Below the pieces are notes generated by a model. It did no database searches and was not told the origin of the DNA. It saw only the letters and a program-made list of their open reading frames with translations. The translations under genes were made by a program, and so were the position numbers. Of a stretch of 64,000 nucleotides of DNA, positions 47,215 through 58,806 are shown in pieces (positions within the stretch are counted from its first letter, which is position 1; the number at the start of each line of letters is the position of its first letter). The stretch comes from Hyalella azteca (lineage: Eukaryota > Arthropoda > Malacostraca > Amphipoda > Hyalellidae), in assembly GCF_000764305.2 (NCBI RefSeq), contig NW_025941275.1:498708-562707 (forward strand), in the 5' to 3' direction.

Positions 47215-49762
47215 ACAGCGTTAAAGCATATATTTTTCATGAGTGTAATTTAAACAATTATGATTGCATTCAAGTGATAACCCAAAGAAACAATAATTAT
47301 CAAGTGACTTAGAGAATTTTTTTTTATTGCAATCAAATATAGCTCATTACCCGCTTCTCACGTGTGACGGGAGGCTCTTGTATTATTTTATTTGTCACGA
47401 AATATCGTCTCGACTAACCTGTGACGCTGTGACAATGCTCTTGTGGTTACCGTTCCTAGATTAGCTTAGTGTTACTCGTCAGATGTAACCCAATAAAACA
47501 TGTACATTTATAATTTTTTACTAAAATGTGGAATCACATTTACTGAGACATATTTCTGATAATTTAGAGAACGTTGATAATTTTCCTAATTTGGCTGCGC
47601 AAGAGACTGCCGTATTTTAATTATCTTGTTTGCGAAGTGACGGATTAGTATCAACGTAGGAAGTATTCTTTTCTTTTAGACTCATTTCACAGCGGTTTGA
47701 TGAGGATAGTGCCTGCATACCTCGCCTTCTCCTGTATTTGTATTAGGATGTGGTACCTCATCATCGTATACATCAATTTTGTACGCGTTCTAGTTTAGCC
47801 AAAATCTACAGACTTTTTATCGCTAGAGGCCTCGCCTGTCGAGTTTACTTGTTATACTTGACGTCTCGCTGAGGCTCGACAGTCGATATTATCATCTGTT
47901 TCATTATGGGTACCTGGGATTTTTGGTATTGGCCTTAAATAAGATTTATGCTTATGACGGAGAGTTAATTATGTTGATTCGTCAGTATTGGCCCTTCGTG
48001 AAGCCAAGGCTTGCGAAGAGGAATTGTATTAGTAAACTGAAAATTGCCTAAAAATCTGCTATGTGATCTTTTCATCCGGTTCGACCGCAAGGGACCCCGG
48101 CATAAGCGTCTCGCGATCTTTCACCATTGCGTTACCATAGTACAGTATACTTATGGGAACTCTACATAGTTTGCGCACTACTTTGATTATTTTTCCTTCG
48201 CTTACTCACATTAGTGCTTTTCATGATTTTATATTCGTCAGCCTTTCCAGAAAGAAATGATCCTACTCTACTTCGAAAATTTGAGACAACAAAAGTCAAG
48301 GTGGTTGATAGATGCATTGCAAAAATCGGTGAAAGAAAGGACATTTAGTATTGATTGTTTATCAAAAAAATAAGAATAAAAAAATTCTGGCGTCTTCTCT
48401 TTCCTTAATACTTGACAAGTTACTGACGTATGCATCGAAAGATATGTCAAAATGATGGCACAGACACAAATAGACCGTTAACGTTCAATTATCGTGCCAC
48501 GAACTAAGCATTTATAGCTCACAAAGTTTCTGCCAAGTTGGGTGCAACGTTGGCCAATAGAGAATAATCCTGGCAGGCTCCAGGCAGCAATAATTTATAA
48601 GCGAGTTGAGCTACAGGCGCAGTCTCGGCACCGACGCGTTTACCGACGTTGTACGTAACCTGCGAAGCGTGTATGCCAGAGAGATTAAGTGATACCCGAG
48701 CATTGTCAGCCAGAGACGCCGCGTCTGCCGGGGCTCTGTGCAGGAGAGATTGCCTCTGCAATTTATACGAGAGATTAGTTCATGGCTTGGTCAATGTGAG
48801 AATATTTTTTGAGACGTTATATTTGATTCTAAGAAGAATTATTCATCGGATGTTTAATGAGGAACTGATATGATCAGAGTTACGCTTGTTTCTCACGCCA
48901 GCTTTTGCACTGCAGGCAGTAAAACAATGAAAAGATTATCGGCATATTATTATCCAAATGAACCTAGATAAATATCACCCAGATAAACTTAAAACCTTAC
49001 ATTTTTACATAGAAATAGGATACTATATACACGCGTATCAGACATACGCGTATCAGATTTACATTTTTTCATTGTTCTATTTGCAAGTTTTTGCGCAAAA
49101 AAGATTCGATAGCAGAATTGTATCACGTGTTGTAGCAAATTATATGGAATCAAGTGTAATGGATCAGTATTATAATCAATTTAAATTCATTTATTGATTT
49201 TCGTTTCTACCTTATTGCAATTTTTTCCCGCTGACAGACATATGTAGCTGTTCTGCTCATTTGGGAATATATTCCTCAGTCTTTTTATCTTGTTCCTCCC
49301 CAACACAAAAAAAGAAAATTGCTATTATTTATGTTTAACTTGAAGGCACATATGATTCGTAATCAGCTGTCTTCGTAATCATAAACTTCTATTTGTTTCA
49401 AATAGAGCATAATATTTACTCGCAATGGCAATAAAGAGCATTCTTGTACAACATAAATAATATAATCTCTACCTATTAGCTTACAAATTCCTACAGCTGG
49501 CGAGAACAAAGTTATGAATAACACTCTACAGTATTCTAATATGAATTATTTATTAGTGGTTAATTATTCATATGATGCAGAATAAATGCAATTACCTTGT
49601 AATGAGGTGCTGCCTTCTTCCCCTGAGAATGCTATATCAACGTAACCTTTTAGTCATTTTTATGCTTAAGTCGAAAACTCCTGTTAATGACTCAACTTAT
49701 ATGACGGTACTATTTGTTAGCTTCTTTTATTGTAGGGTAAAAGTGGATTAAGCGACAAATTT
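47215..49762. other. unique AT-rich stretch, no gene recognised
   Basis: Frames up to about 80 codons without motif. A 15-bp direct repeat (ATACGCGTATCAG) occurs near 49031-49060. Confidence 0.45.
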
Positions 49763-49866
49763 GTATATGTTATGTTATGTTATGTTATGTTATGTTATGT
49801 TATGTTATGTTATGTTATGTTATGTTATGTTGTGTTATGTTGTGTTGTGTTGTGTTGTGTTGTGTT
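49763..49866. repeat. TATGT pentanucleotide microsatellite, about 20 copies
   Basis: TATGT repeats without interruption and then gains TGTGT variants at the right end. The tail of LINE copy 2 contains TTATGTTA steps, but no LINE sequence precedes this tract. Confidence 0.96.
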
Positions 49867-50805
49867 ACGAGCATGTAAATCACTGGAGTGTTTATCTGAG
49901 AATGTAAATCAGTACAGCTTTACAAACTGCCCGTGAAATTAGCCATCTACTTAGTAATGAAAATATCTGCCATGGTGTCCTTGGCAGCTACCTGAAAATT
50001 TTGAAAGCATTCACTTTTGATGTGCAACTCGATTGCCCTGTCGTCGAAGTAATGAGAAGCGCTGAGCGCGCTAATCGAATCCTTCCCGTACATAAAATTT
50101 GCTTCGTTATCAAAGCCTAATATAGGATCGATTACTTGACGCTCCCCGTGTATGCAACGGGCAAAGTTTACTGCTCGTTCGAAAACAAGCAGTTTCTAAC
50201 TGATGAAAATAAAACATGTTTCGTGTGTAAAACAAGTTAGAATGTAACGAATTCAGTGAACTAGTGATACAAATTTTTAAATACCATTTTTTATCCCTTA
50301 ATTTTGCAGAGGTGCAACGCTCCTTGGTTCTTGCCGAGGCTGTGGTTTTAATAAAAATTGCCTGGCAGCGCAAAGTGGGCGTAAGAATTAATGTTGTCGC
50401 TCAATATACATGCAAATTGGCCGAAAGCTCGGGATTAATTGACTATAAATTGCCTGAGCGAATAGCCGCCGCAAATTATGATGAACAATTTAACTCCGAA
50501 GCCCTCTGGGAGGTCTTGCACCGAGGGAAATTGAGGGTCAGGCTTTGAGATCGAATGGGAAAATACATGTGAGGGCACGGTCAGTTCAGCAGCTCATATT
50601 TTTTTAGGCTGAAAATTATTATTTGCATTATTATTCTACAAAGAGATTATCATGACGTCTGGTACAAAACTTCTAGGCCACGTTACAAAGGATCTACATT
50701 CCCAAGAAATGATCATCAGAAAAATAGACCTTAGAGAAGATTGACTACGCTAAGAATTGTGATCTTCTGCTCACTGTGATTTAAGTTGCATTAATTTAGT
50801 AGACT
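49867..50805. other. unique stretch
   Basis: A 94-codon plus-strand frame (50264-50548) is open outside repeats but has no recognised motif. Confidence 0.4.
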
Positions 50806-50815
50806 ATTATTATTA

Positions 50816-50902
<87 letters not shown>

Positions 50903-50933
50903 TATTATTATTATTGTATTCTTATTATTATTA
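50806..50933. repeat. TTA trinucleotide microsatellite, about 40 copies
   Basis: Long ATT/TTA run with two interruptions (ACTATT, GTATTC). Confidence 0.97.
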
Positions 50934-53344
50934 AGGAAGTATCTAGATAGGATATAATAGGCTTGGAATTATATTGTTCATGTGGTATAAATTTTCACAC
51001 AAATAAACAGCGCAAGCAAAGGACGCTTAATGTTTTATGCACGTACGTTCATAAAATAAAGTGAAAAATATCGTGAGTATGAATTTAGGTTAATGTATGA
51101 CAGTTTGTACAGGATGGAAATTATCTGGTGGCTGGCAACCGTGTTTAAGAAACAGCAAAAAATAAATGGTGTTAACTTCTTTTATTATTTAACCTGTAAA
51201 ACATGCAAATTTTGAACTACTTTACGCCGTTTAATTCATTATTATATCTACCCTCCTTTTGTGGTTGCTTTTCTAAGACGTAATGTAAATTCCTTTCGCG
51301 AACTATTGGATGTTATAAAACGTGAAGGCCGCATTTTGCCTAACTTCTCACGAAGACACTTTTTGCCTAGAAGTAAATCTGCTTTCATTTTTCAAAACTA
51401 AGTTCCATGAAGAACTTTGGGAGGTTCTGATGGCCGTGGATATTGAAGTTGTTATGATACTAACCTCGTTGAGGCACTCCTGTAGGCTCCTGGCATGGCG
51501 CTCTAGCAAGCCTCGTCATCATCTATTCGAGAGCTCATGAGCCGAAGTTTCTTGATAAATAGCTTGAGACTTCGGAGTAGATTACACGGACGTCTATGTA
51601 TTTTTGGAACATGGCTGTGTTATCTCAATAAATTAACACACACACACCTAATTTTAGAATAGTTTTTGAGGAGTATTTGCTTGTGAGTATAAATATGGTT
51701 ATAATCAAACGGCTCGTGAAAAAATTTTGCTTTTCAATAAATTATTATCAACGTTTTTCATGAGTTGGAATGTAGACATCATAGTTATTTCGCAAGATAT
51801 TCCATTTATGTTAATAAGGTTACTCTCCCATCGGTACCTGATGAATAATTAATGCACACAATTATAAAAGGTTCATTGAAGGGGAAACAAAGACGTTCTG
51901 AGACACCGTTGTATGAGCTGCCATACGCAAATTCAGGAGCAAATAATTTTTACAAATAAATCCGCTGCCGTAGCGTCACAAACTCATTTAGCTGAACAGA
52001 CCGCCATGGCGTAGTAAAATACAGCACGGTTCTGGGCGCTCACAGCGGCTGATGGACGGACGGGCAACATTTTCTCCTCGTGAAGACTTTCGAAAATACA
52101 TATTTTTAGTTGAAAGTTTTCAAAATCAGGACGTGCATGAACCTGGTGGTAAAGCAAGGCAATTTAAAAACCGAAATTTCAAAGGGAACTTGTCCCTAAA
52201 CGTGGGCCAAAGACGGCAATGAATCTCTAGCGATGGGGTCCAGAGAGCTCCTTCAGATATTACTGGACGCGTCGACACATATATTTCGTGAATAAATCAT
52301 CCCCTTGGCAACCAAACCTGACACCTTGTAACCATTCAGAAGAAATGCACAAATATTATTCACTAGAATATTCCAGAGCCACAATCTTTTTCTCGGAAGA
52401 ATCTCAACTTTATATTTCTAAAATTTGAAAAGAAGTTGCATTTGAAATGAAGTCTTTGCTCATCCATATAGGCCACGAGGAAAGGGGTGTGGCGAACGAC
52501 TCGACGACTGCATTCCCACACTAATTTAGATAGAAACTGTTAATATATCTATCGTAACGAAACAAATTATATCACATATGATCAATGATAATTACAATTG
52601 ACCAGAATTTATATTGGTTCTTCATTAATGAGTGAAAACATAAAACATAAAATATGTAGGCAAATATTTTCCTGCTTCTTTACAAAAGCATTTTATGGTT
52701 TTAATTGATATTCTATGCAAATTTCTCCGCACCGAACGGAACTGCATGACTTCAAATATGCGGAGGTGTCACGGGATGATTTTGTTCGGGGTTTTCTCCT
52801 ACCGAAACTCATTCCTCCAGACCAGGTATGTTACACAGCCTTCGTTCTACAACCATAAACATGTTAAGGTAAACTAATATGAAAAAATACTTCAGGCAAT
52901 TAAAATTGGATCATTGTCATGCCGACAATGTTCAGAAGAAACTTGATTATAGACACATTATTTCAAATCCTTTATGTAGCACTTGATAACCCCAAAAAAC
53001 ACTCGGCGTCTTCAGACCTTTACAATGCATAACGGCTTTAGATAATTTTAATTAGCCTGTAGAAATCAATCACAGCTAGGCGATAACATGATGCAAAAAT
53101 ATAGCTCACCATCAATTTTCGTGACTGGCACCACAACTGAAAAATGCATTCGATTTGGAGAACTCGCATCGCGTCTGCAATTTTTCTTAATTCATATTGT
53201 CAATGAAATCATGTGCTACGAAGCAGAGCTACGGAATTTTTTCAGCATGGTTAGTCTAATTTATGATCCCAGCCAGTATATAATATCAAAGGAAAAAATG
53301 TCCGACTCACAATTTATAGTTTTTTTAATAGTTTTGCTCGATAC
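50934..53344. other. unique AT-rich stretch, no gene recognised
   Basis: Frames reach 100 codons (53088-53390 plus) and show no family motif; that frame runs into the mariner end. A short CA run lies near 51640. Confidence 0.45.
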
Positions 53345-53932
53345 ACGAGGGGGAACAAAAAACAGGACTGATTTTCAAAATTTTTATTAATTTATGAAAA
53401 AAATCTTCTTTTAAAATTTGCTGGAATGAACTCCAAGTCACTTGGGACAGTTTCGCTCGTTCATCAATACGTCTACGTCGATCTTCAGGGATTAGGTCCC
53501 TAATTTTCTCAACACTTTCTTCAGCGCGGTAACATGGAAGGACGACCTGAGAGAGGTTGGTCATCAATGGACATTTCTCCTTTTTTGCAGCGGGAAAACC
53601 ACTCAAAAACTTGTGTTCTCCCTATAGCATCATCCATGTAGGCTGTCATCCTTGTAGGCATCAAGCATTTCCTTCCCAGTTTCTCACAGAGGAAAGCAAA
53701 ATTTGATGGCAGTTCGTTGCTCACGAAAATCAGCCATCATCAAAAAAACGACGAGCGCGCAAAGAAGTGCCACAAAAAAAATTTGCGATAGTTGAACACG
53801 GCCTTCTTGGGCAGCGATGCTTGGCACACTAACTGCTGAATGTCCGTAGTATATGCACGTACTGGCAGAATGCGGTACTACTAAAACTTCGACCACCACG
53901 CTTGCAGTCCGGTTTTTTGAGTAGCCCCTCGT
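53345..53932 (-). mobile_element. internally deleted mariner transposon with both terminal repeats
   Basis: Both ends carry a similar terminal inverted repeat: ACGAGGGGGAACAAAAAACA at 53345 and, on the other strand from 53932, ACGAGGGGCTACTCAAAAAA. On the minus strand the 5' half of a mariner transposase is readable across frameshifts: ADFREQRTAIKFCF, then DDAIGRTQVFEWFSRCKKGE and SGRPS, then ESVEKIRDLIPEDRRRRIDE and QVTWSSFQQILKEDF. These are the two helix-turn-helix DNA-binding segments. The frame then passes straight into the 3' end, so the whole catalytic D,D34D domain is gone. At 588 bp it is under half the usual 1.3 kb. It cannot make transposase but may once have been mobilised in trans. 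A TA lies two bases outside the left end; the right-hand TA is unclear. Confidence 0.9.
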
Positions 53933-54659
53933 TTTCTGGTATTCCAAACTTTATTTCGTGCATTTCGAAATTGAATAATTTTCCATTAATTATAAATGCT
54001 ACGCACATGTAAGTTTTTCATAACATGCAGAACCGCATGTGTATCAAGTTTATCAAGTACTTCAGTAAAATTTCACGCTTTACAGTTCACCAGTAAGAAC
54101 TTCAAGAGTTTTCCATACAAGCACCGGCAATATCTTGCTGAAATGGAGCATAACATCATCGTTGTCAGTCATATTAGACGAGCTCGACCAGCGAGCTGTT
54201 GTAGTGCTTCAATTTTCTGAACTGCCCGCTACCCCACGAGACCAAAACCGAGATCCCAATTTGCCCAGCAACCATCCTCTATTTGTTCCAATCACAATCG
54301 TGAGAGCCAGAGAATCCCCTTAAATTGCGTGGCACTGGCATTGCCTCAGCGATGCATTAAAACCACGAAGGCCAACACCAAACATTCCACTTGTTAGCTA
54401 AACGCTTCTTGTTGCTGAGGCGCAACTCCTCCAGGTCACTTAATATCTACACGTCGCTTGAGGCCACAGAACCGACATGTAATTTTATTGCAGGTAAATC
54501 GTGAATCTTGCACTGCACCGTGAAACGAAGGTGGATCAATATCGTCAAAATATACCGGATCTTTTTTGAAATACGCTATTAGATACAAACGGTAGCCTTT
54601 ATCTGTTTATTTTTAATTCAGTGCATCTTAAATGTCGTATAGAAGAGAATGCCTTGGCT
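53933..54659. other. unique stretch
   Basis: No gene or repeat recognised. Confidence 0.45.
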
Positions 54660-55075
54660 TCTACATGAGGGTTCAAGCTCTCTATCCTTCTCACTATATC
54701 CCTCTCTCACATTCTTCCTCTACCTCTCTTTAAATCCCTCTCTCGCATTCTTTCTCTATCCTTCCCTTACTCTCGTTCTCTACCTCTGTTTTAGTCCATC
54801 TCTCTCTTTCGTCCTGAATCCTTCTCTCCCATTCGTTCTCTATTCTTCGCTCACTATCATTCTCTACCCCTCTTTTCATCCCTCTCTCCCTTTCGTCCCC
54901 TATCCTTGTCTCCCATTCTTTCTCTATCCTTCTCTCACTATCTTTCTTTACCCCTCTTTTAATTAATCCCTCTCTCCCATTCATCCCCTATCCTTCTCTC
55001 CCATTCTTTCTCTATTCTTCTCTCACTATCTTTCTCTATCCTATCTCACTATCTCTCTCCCCATTTCCTTTTCAG
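54660..55075. repeat. polypyrimidine (CT-rich) degenerate repeat tract
   Basis: Over 400 bases the plus strand is nearly all C and T, built from loosely periodic TTCTCTATCCTTCTCTC, CCATTC and CACTATC steps. Such purine/pyrimidine tracts can form triplex (H-DNA). Frames of 105 (plus) and 84 codons (minus, Arg/Glu-rich) are low-complexity by-products. Confidence 0.9.
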
Positions 55076-56779
55076 TCCATGTCTCCCTCATGTTCTCTCC
55101 TATTGCGACTGTGTCTAACTGCCCATGGGACCTTCAGAGGGTAAAGATATGGCGTGATCTCCGGACTGGTACCGCGGACTAGTATTCGATACCAGTCGGA
55201 TTTTCCCGTGAATTTTTTTTCCTGTTGAGCGTATATTTAAAGGTTGAAGTTCCTTCTAACCTCGAATCTTGCGTGCTGTTACAGACAAAAATTTTTTAGA
55301 TGAAGGTGGTTGACCAAATGCATACCCGACGTCCTGCTGCCCTAAGCGTTAGGTTGGTCGAACTAACATTATTAGTTCAACCATGTTCCTTGTTACTTCA
55401 CCTGACGATCTTTGTTCATCGAGAGCAAGGATGGAGACTGTCGAACATACTTTGCAGACACTGCATTACATTGGTCGAGATTGGTTTAAGTATTTCTCAC
55501 TGTTGGATTACATGTTTGCTTTCTCTCTCGCAGTCATATAGCCGTGATAGGTGCTCGTTTGACGCTCAAAAAAGTCAACTGTCATGAAAAAGAATTCAGA
55601 TAATTCATATTCTCATTCATGGAAGGAATTTCTAAGTACAATATATTCGTCACATTTGCCATTTTCGTTACAGACAAGCACTCGTTTTTACCACCGTGGT
55701 CTACAAAGGGCTTAAAAGTGATGAAGACCAAGAGGGAAAACAGGTGCCATCGCGGCCGGTGTCGGTTTCAGTTGCAAGATAAAACAAAAGTTCGCGTGGC
55801 GAGTCCATTAGCTTGGAAGCACGCGAGACTTGACGCTCTTACTGTTGTATTCATTAGATGTGATGTCAAAGACTGGGAGATGTTCAGGTAGAAGCAAGCC
55901 GTGCACGCGGTCATTATTTTGCTGGCGAGTCTGGCTTAACTGCAAATTTCCATCGCATTAGTTCCAATAATGTTAATATAGCTTACATATAGTCGAAATA
56001 TATATAATTTTAAGGCCTGCGATCTACTTATTCCCGCTTCTAGTAGTAATCTGGCATGAAAATTTGTAATTCCTTTCTCCAGTAATATACTCGCTTAAAA
56101 AACTGTACATTTACTTCAACAAGCCTGTAGAAGTAGAAGCTAAATTCGCAGTTGCGTTAGCGATATTCGAGCTCAATCAGCTACCAGAGAGCGCTTATCA
56201 ATGACGCGATCTTCCTCCAAGGCAACAAATCAAGACGGCCAAGTGATCGAATGGAGCTTTTGAAGGGCACTGCTTTAGTATTCTACTCGAGTCTTTGCCA
56301 GTCTCGCTTGCGTTATTTCTAAGTTTTGTGTCTCCTGTGGAATAGAATCTCGGAAGCTACTTTCAGAAAACTGCCGTGGCAGAGGAAAATGCGCGCAACA
56401 AACAGTCCGGGGAGAGGCAAACAAGCTTATTCTCAAATCCATGATTATAATAATATGACTACGACGGCCGCATAGGGATATTAGAGGCCGAAGTTCCAAG
56501 CCACGTAATCTCGGGATGATCATCTTCAAATATCTTAAGAGCTTTACTTGCAATTGTTGTATGCAATTAACTCTACGTGACCTGAAAACTACCTTTTGAT
56601 ATAGTCTTGCAGACTTACGACGCAACAGGAGGCATTGTTCATCTAAGGACGAATTTAAATTACTAAGAAAATAAAAGTGTTAGTGGAAACATTGTCTATC
56701 ACTTGCCTCACTCAGATACATTAACGCCTACAATGCAAACACATCAGTTTGATATCCAAACTCCTTAACCACCTATACG
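55076..56779. other. unique stretch, no gene recognised
   Basis: Frames of 95 (55300-55587 plus), 90 (55619-55891 plus) and 116 codons (56275-56625 minus) occur without recognised motifs. No repeat seen. Confidence 0.4.
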
Positions 56780-56943
56780 CAGAGGTGGGCAGTAGCGCGC
56801 TACATTTTCAGTAGAGGTAGCGGTAGCGGTAGCTGTAGCGGCGCTACATTTAAGCAATTGTAGCGGTAGCGGTAGCGCCCGCGACATTTAGAGCATGTAG
56901 CGTTAGCAGCCGCTACATTTCAAAGTAGCACTGCCCAGCTCTG
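56780..56943. mobile_element. hAT-type MITE, 164 bp, with 8-bp target duplication
   Basis: The ends are CAGAGGTGGGCAGTAGC and, on the other strand, CAGAGCTGGGCAGTGC: a 14-bp terminal inverted repeat with one mismatch that begins CAGAG, as many animal hAT elements do. The flanks CCTATACG (56772-56779) and CCTGTACG (56944-56951) form an 8-bp target duplication with one difference, the length made by hAT transposases. The inside is built of GTAGCGGTAGCGG steps and three GCGCTACATTT-like boxes in both orientations, so most of the element can fold back. It has no coding capacity and would depend on a transposase elsewhere. Confidence 0.88.
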
Positions 56944-58023
56944 CCTGTACGACTCACAGTGCATGTAATCATGTTTGAAATCTATTCGTCTCCTATTAAA
57001 TATAACCTTGTTTAGCAAATATTTTCAACCCAGCAGAGCAAATGTAGCCGCAGACTGTCTCAGCCTCAGCCTCTCTCTACTGCCAAGCACTGAAGGCTGC
57101 CGCGCTCGTGAAGCGAACGTGACGATGCATCGCCCGATCGCCGTTTACTCGGAAGCGGCACTCGTGTCAAGACGCCTGTTAGGGGCAGGCCTTGATCCTA
57201 CAGCGGCCCTTGTTCCTGGAGCGGTCTTTGGTCCTTGAGCGGTCCCAGGATTTATGGGCGCTTCGAGAGCTGTTTCATGGGCGATGATATTGATGTTTGT
57301 ATTGCCTTCGCTGCTGCTGGGCCTGAAGTGATAACCTAATCTCAATACTATAAACGTTGTATGCTCCGTATATTTATCTTCATATAATGTAAGAATACAT
57401 TATTTCAATTCTGCAAAAAGTTACGGTTTTTTCATCACTCGATGGTAACGCTTTTCTGCTTAATTTTTTATCAAGACTTAAATACGCGTGTTTTAAAGAG
57501 AACTCGCTTACAGGCCTCGGTTGGTACTAGCTTTTATGAAGAGTAGAGCTGAGGCCGGTAGACGGGGGCGGTGGGGGCGGCAAGCTCTGATTGGGTCCCG
57601 TAAGAGGATTGACGGATGTCAGTTTACTAATGAAGTGCGCTGTCCTGACGCCGCTGCGGTGTTACGCTAGTTATCGCAGGGACGGCCTCATCACTCGCAC
57701 CTTCAGCGCACATCATCATTTGGGAAAACGAAAATAAATTATTGAAAATATGTGCAGTTCAGCGACGCAAATTTTAGTTCCGTGTATGTTTTTTTTTCTC
57801 TCACTTGCTTCTCGCCTCGTGTGGTCAACTTTAGCGCAGTAATGATTCATTAGGATGATACAAAATTATTATCTCATTCTAAAAATAGAATTTAGTATTT
57901 CTTAAAAATTTATCAATTTATTCTTCGTCTTCCTTACAGCGATATTTACTGACATTTGCACCCTAGTTCATCTCACCTTAAAATAGGTTTACACGTTATT
58001 TGCATTGTTGACATTGATGCCAC
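56944..58023. other. unique stretch with a GC-rich patch
   Basis: 57540-57690 is GC- and CpG-rich (ACGGGGGCGGTGGGGGCGGC). Short frames only. Confidence 0.4.
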
Positions 58024-58806
58024 CTTGCAACACGCCTGTGCTGCCTTGCAACACGCCTGTGCTGCCTTGCAACACGCCTGTGCTGCCTTGCAACACGCCT
58101 GTGCTGCCTTGCAACACGCCTGTACTGCCTTGCAACACGCCTGTACTGTCTTGCAACACGCCCGTGCTCACTTGCAACACGCCTGTACTGCCTTGCGACA
58201 CGCCCGTGCTGCCTTGCAACACGCCTGTACTGTCTTGCAACACGCCTGTACTGCCTTGCAAAACGCCTGTACTGCCTTGCAACACGCCTGTACTGTCTTG
58301 CAACACGCCTGTACTGCTTTGCAATACGCCTGTACTGCCTTGCAACACGACTGTACTGCCTTGCAACACGCCTGTACTGCTTTGCAACACGCCTGTACTG
58401 CCTTGCAACACGCCTGTACTGCTTGCAACACGCCTGTACTGTCTTGCAACACGCCTGTACTGCCTTGCAACACGCCTGTCCTGCTTGCAACACGCCTACG
58501 CTGCCTTGCAACACGCCTGTACTGCCTTGCAACACGCCTGTACTGCTTTGCAACATGCCTGTACTGCCTTGCAACACGCCTGTACTGCCTTGCAACACGC
58601 CTGTACTGCTTTGCAACACGCCTGTGCTGCCTTGCAACACGCCTGTACTGCCTTGCAACACGCCTGTACTGCCTTGCAACACGCATGTGCTGTCTTGCAA
58701 CACGCATGCCTTGCAACACGCCTGTACTGCCTTGCAACACGCCTGTACTGCCTTGCAACACGCCTGTACTGCCTTGCAACACGCCCGTGCTCACTTGCAA
58801 CACACT
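58024..58806. repeat. 21-bp minisatellite, about 37 copies
   Basis: CTTGCAACACGCCTGTACTG plus C is the unit, encoding a 7-residue LQHACTA-like period in one frame. Variants GTGCTG, GTCTTG and CCCGTGCTCA recur. A few 20-bp or shorter units shift the register. Because 21 is a multiple of three and the unit has no stop, frames are open on both strands, up to 314 codons (57956-58900 plus). The frame with most length crosses the register shifts and changes period, which argues against selection for a protein. Confidence 0.96.

Noticed and set aside
49763..49866. TATGT microsatellite as the 3' tail of a third LINE copy
   Set aside because: The tail of LINE copy 2 has similar steps, but none of the LINE 3' sequence lies next to this tract.
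56275..56625. 116-codon minus-strand frame as a gene
   Set aside because: Basic, with no recognised motif; no supporting context.
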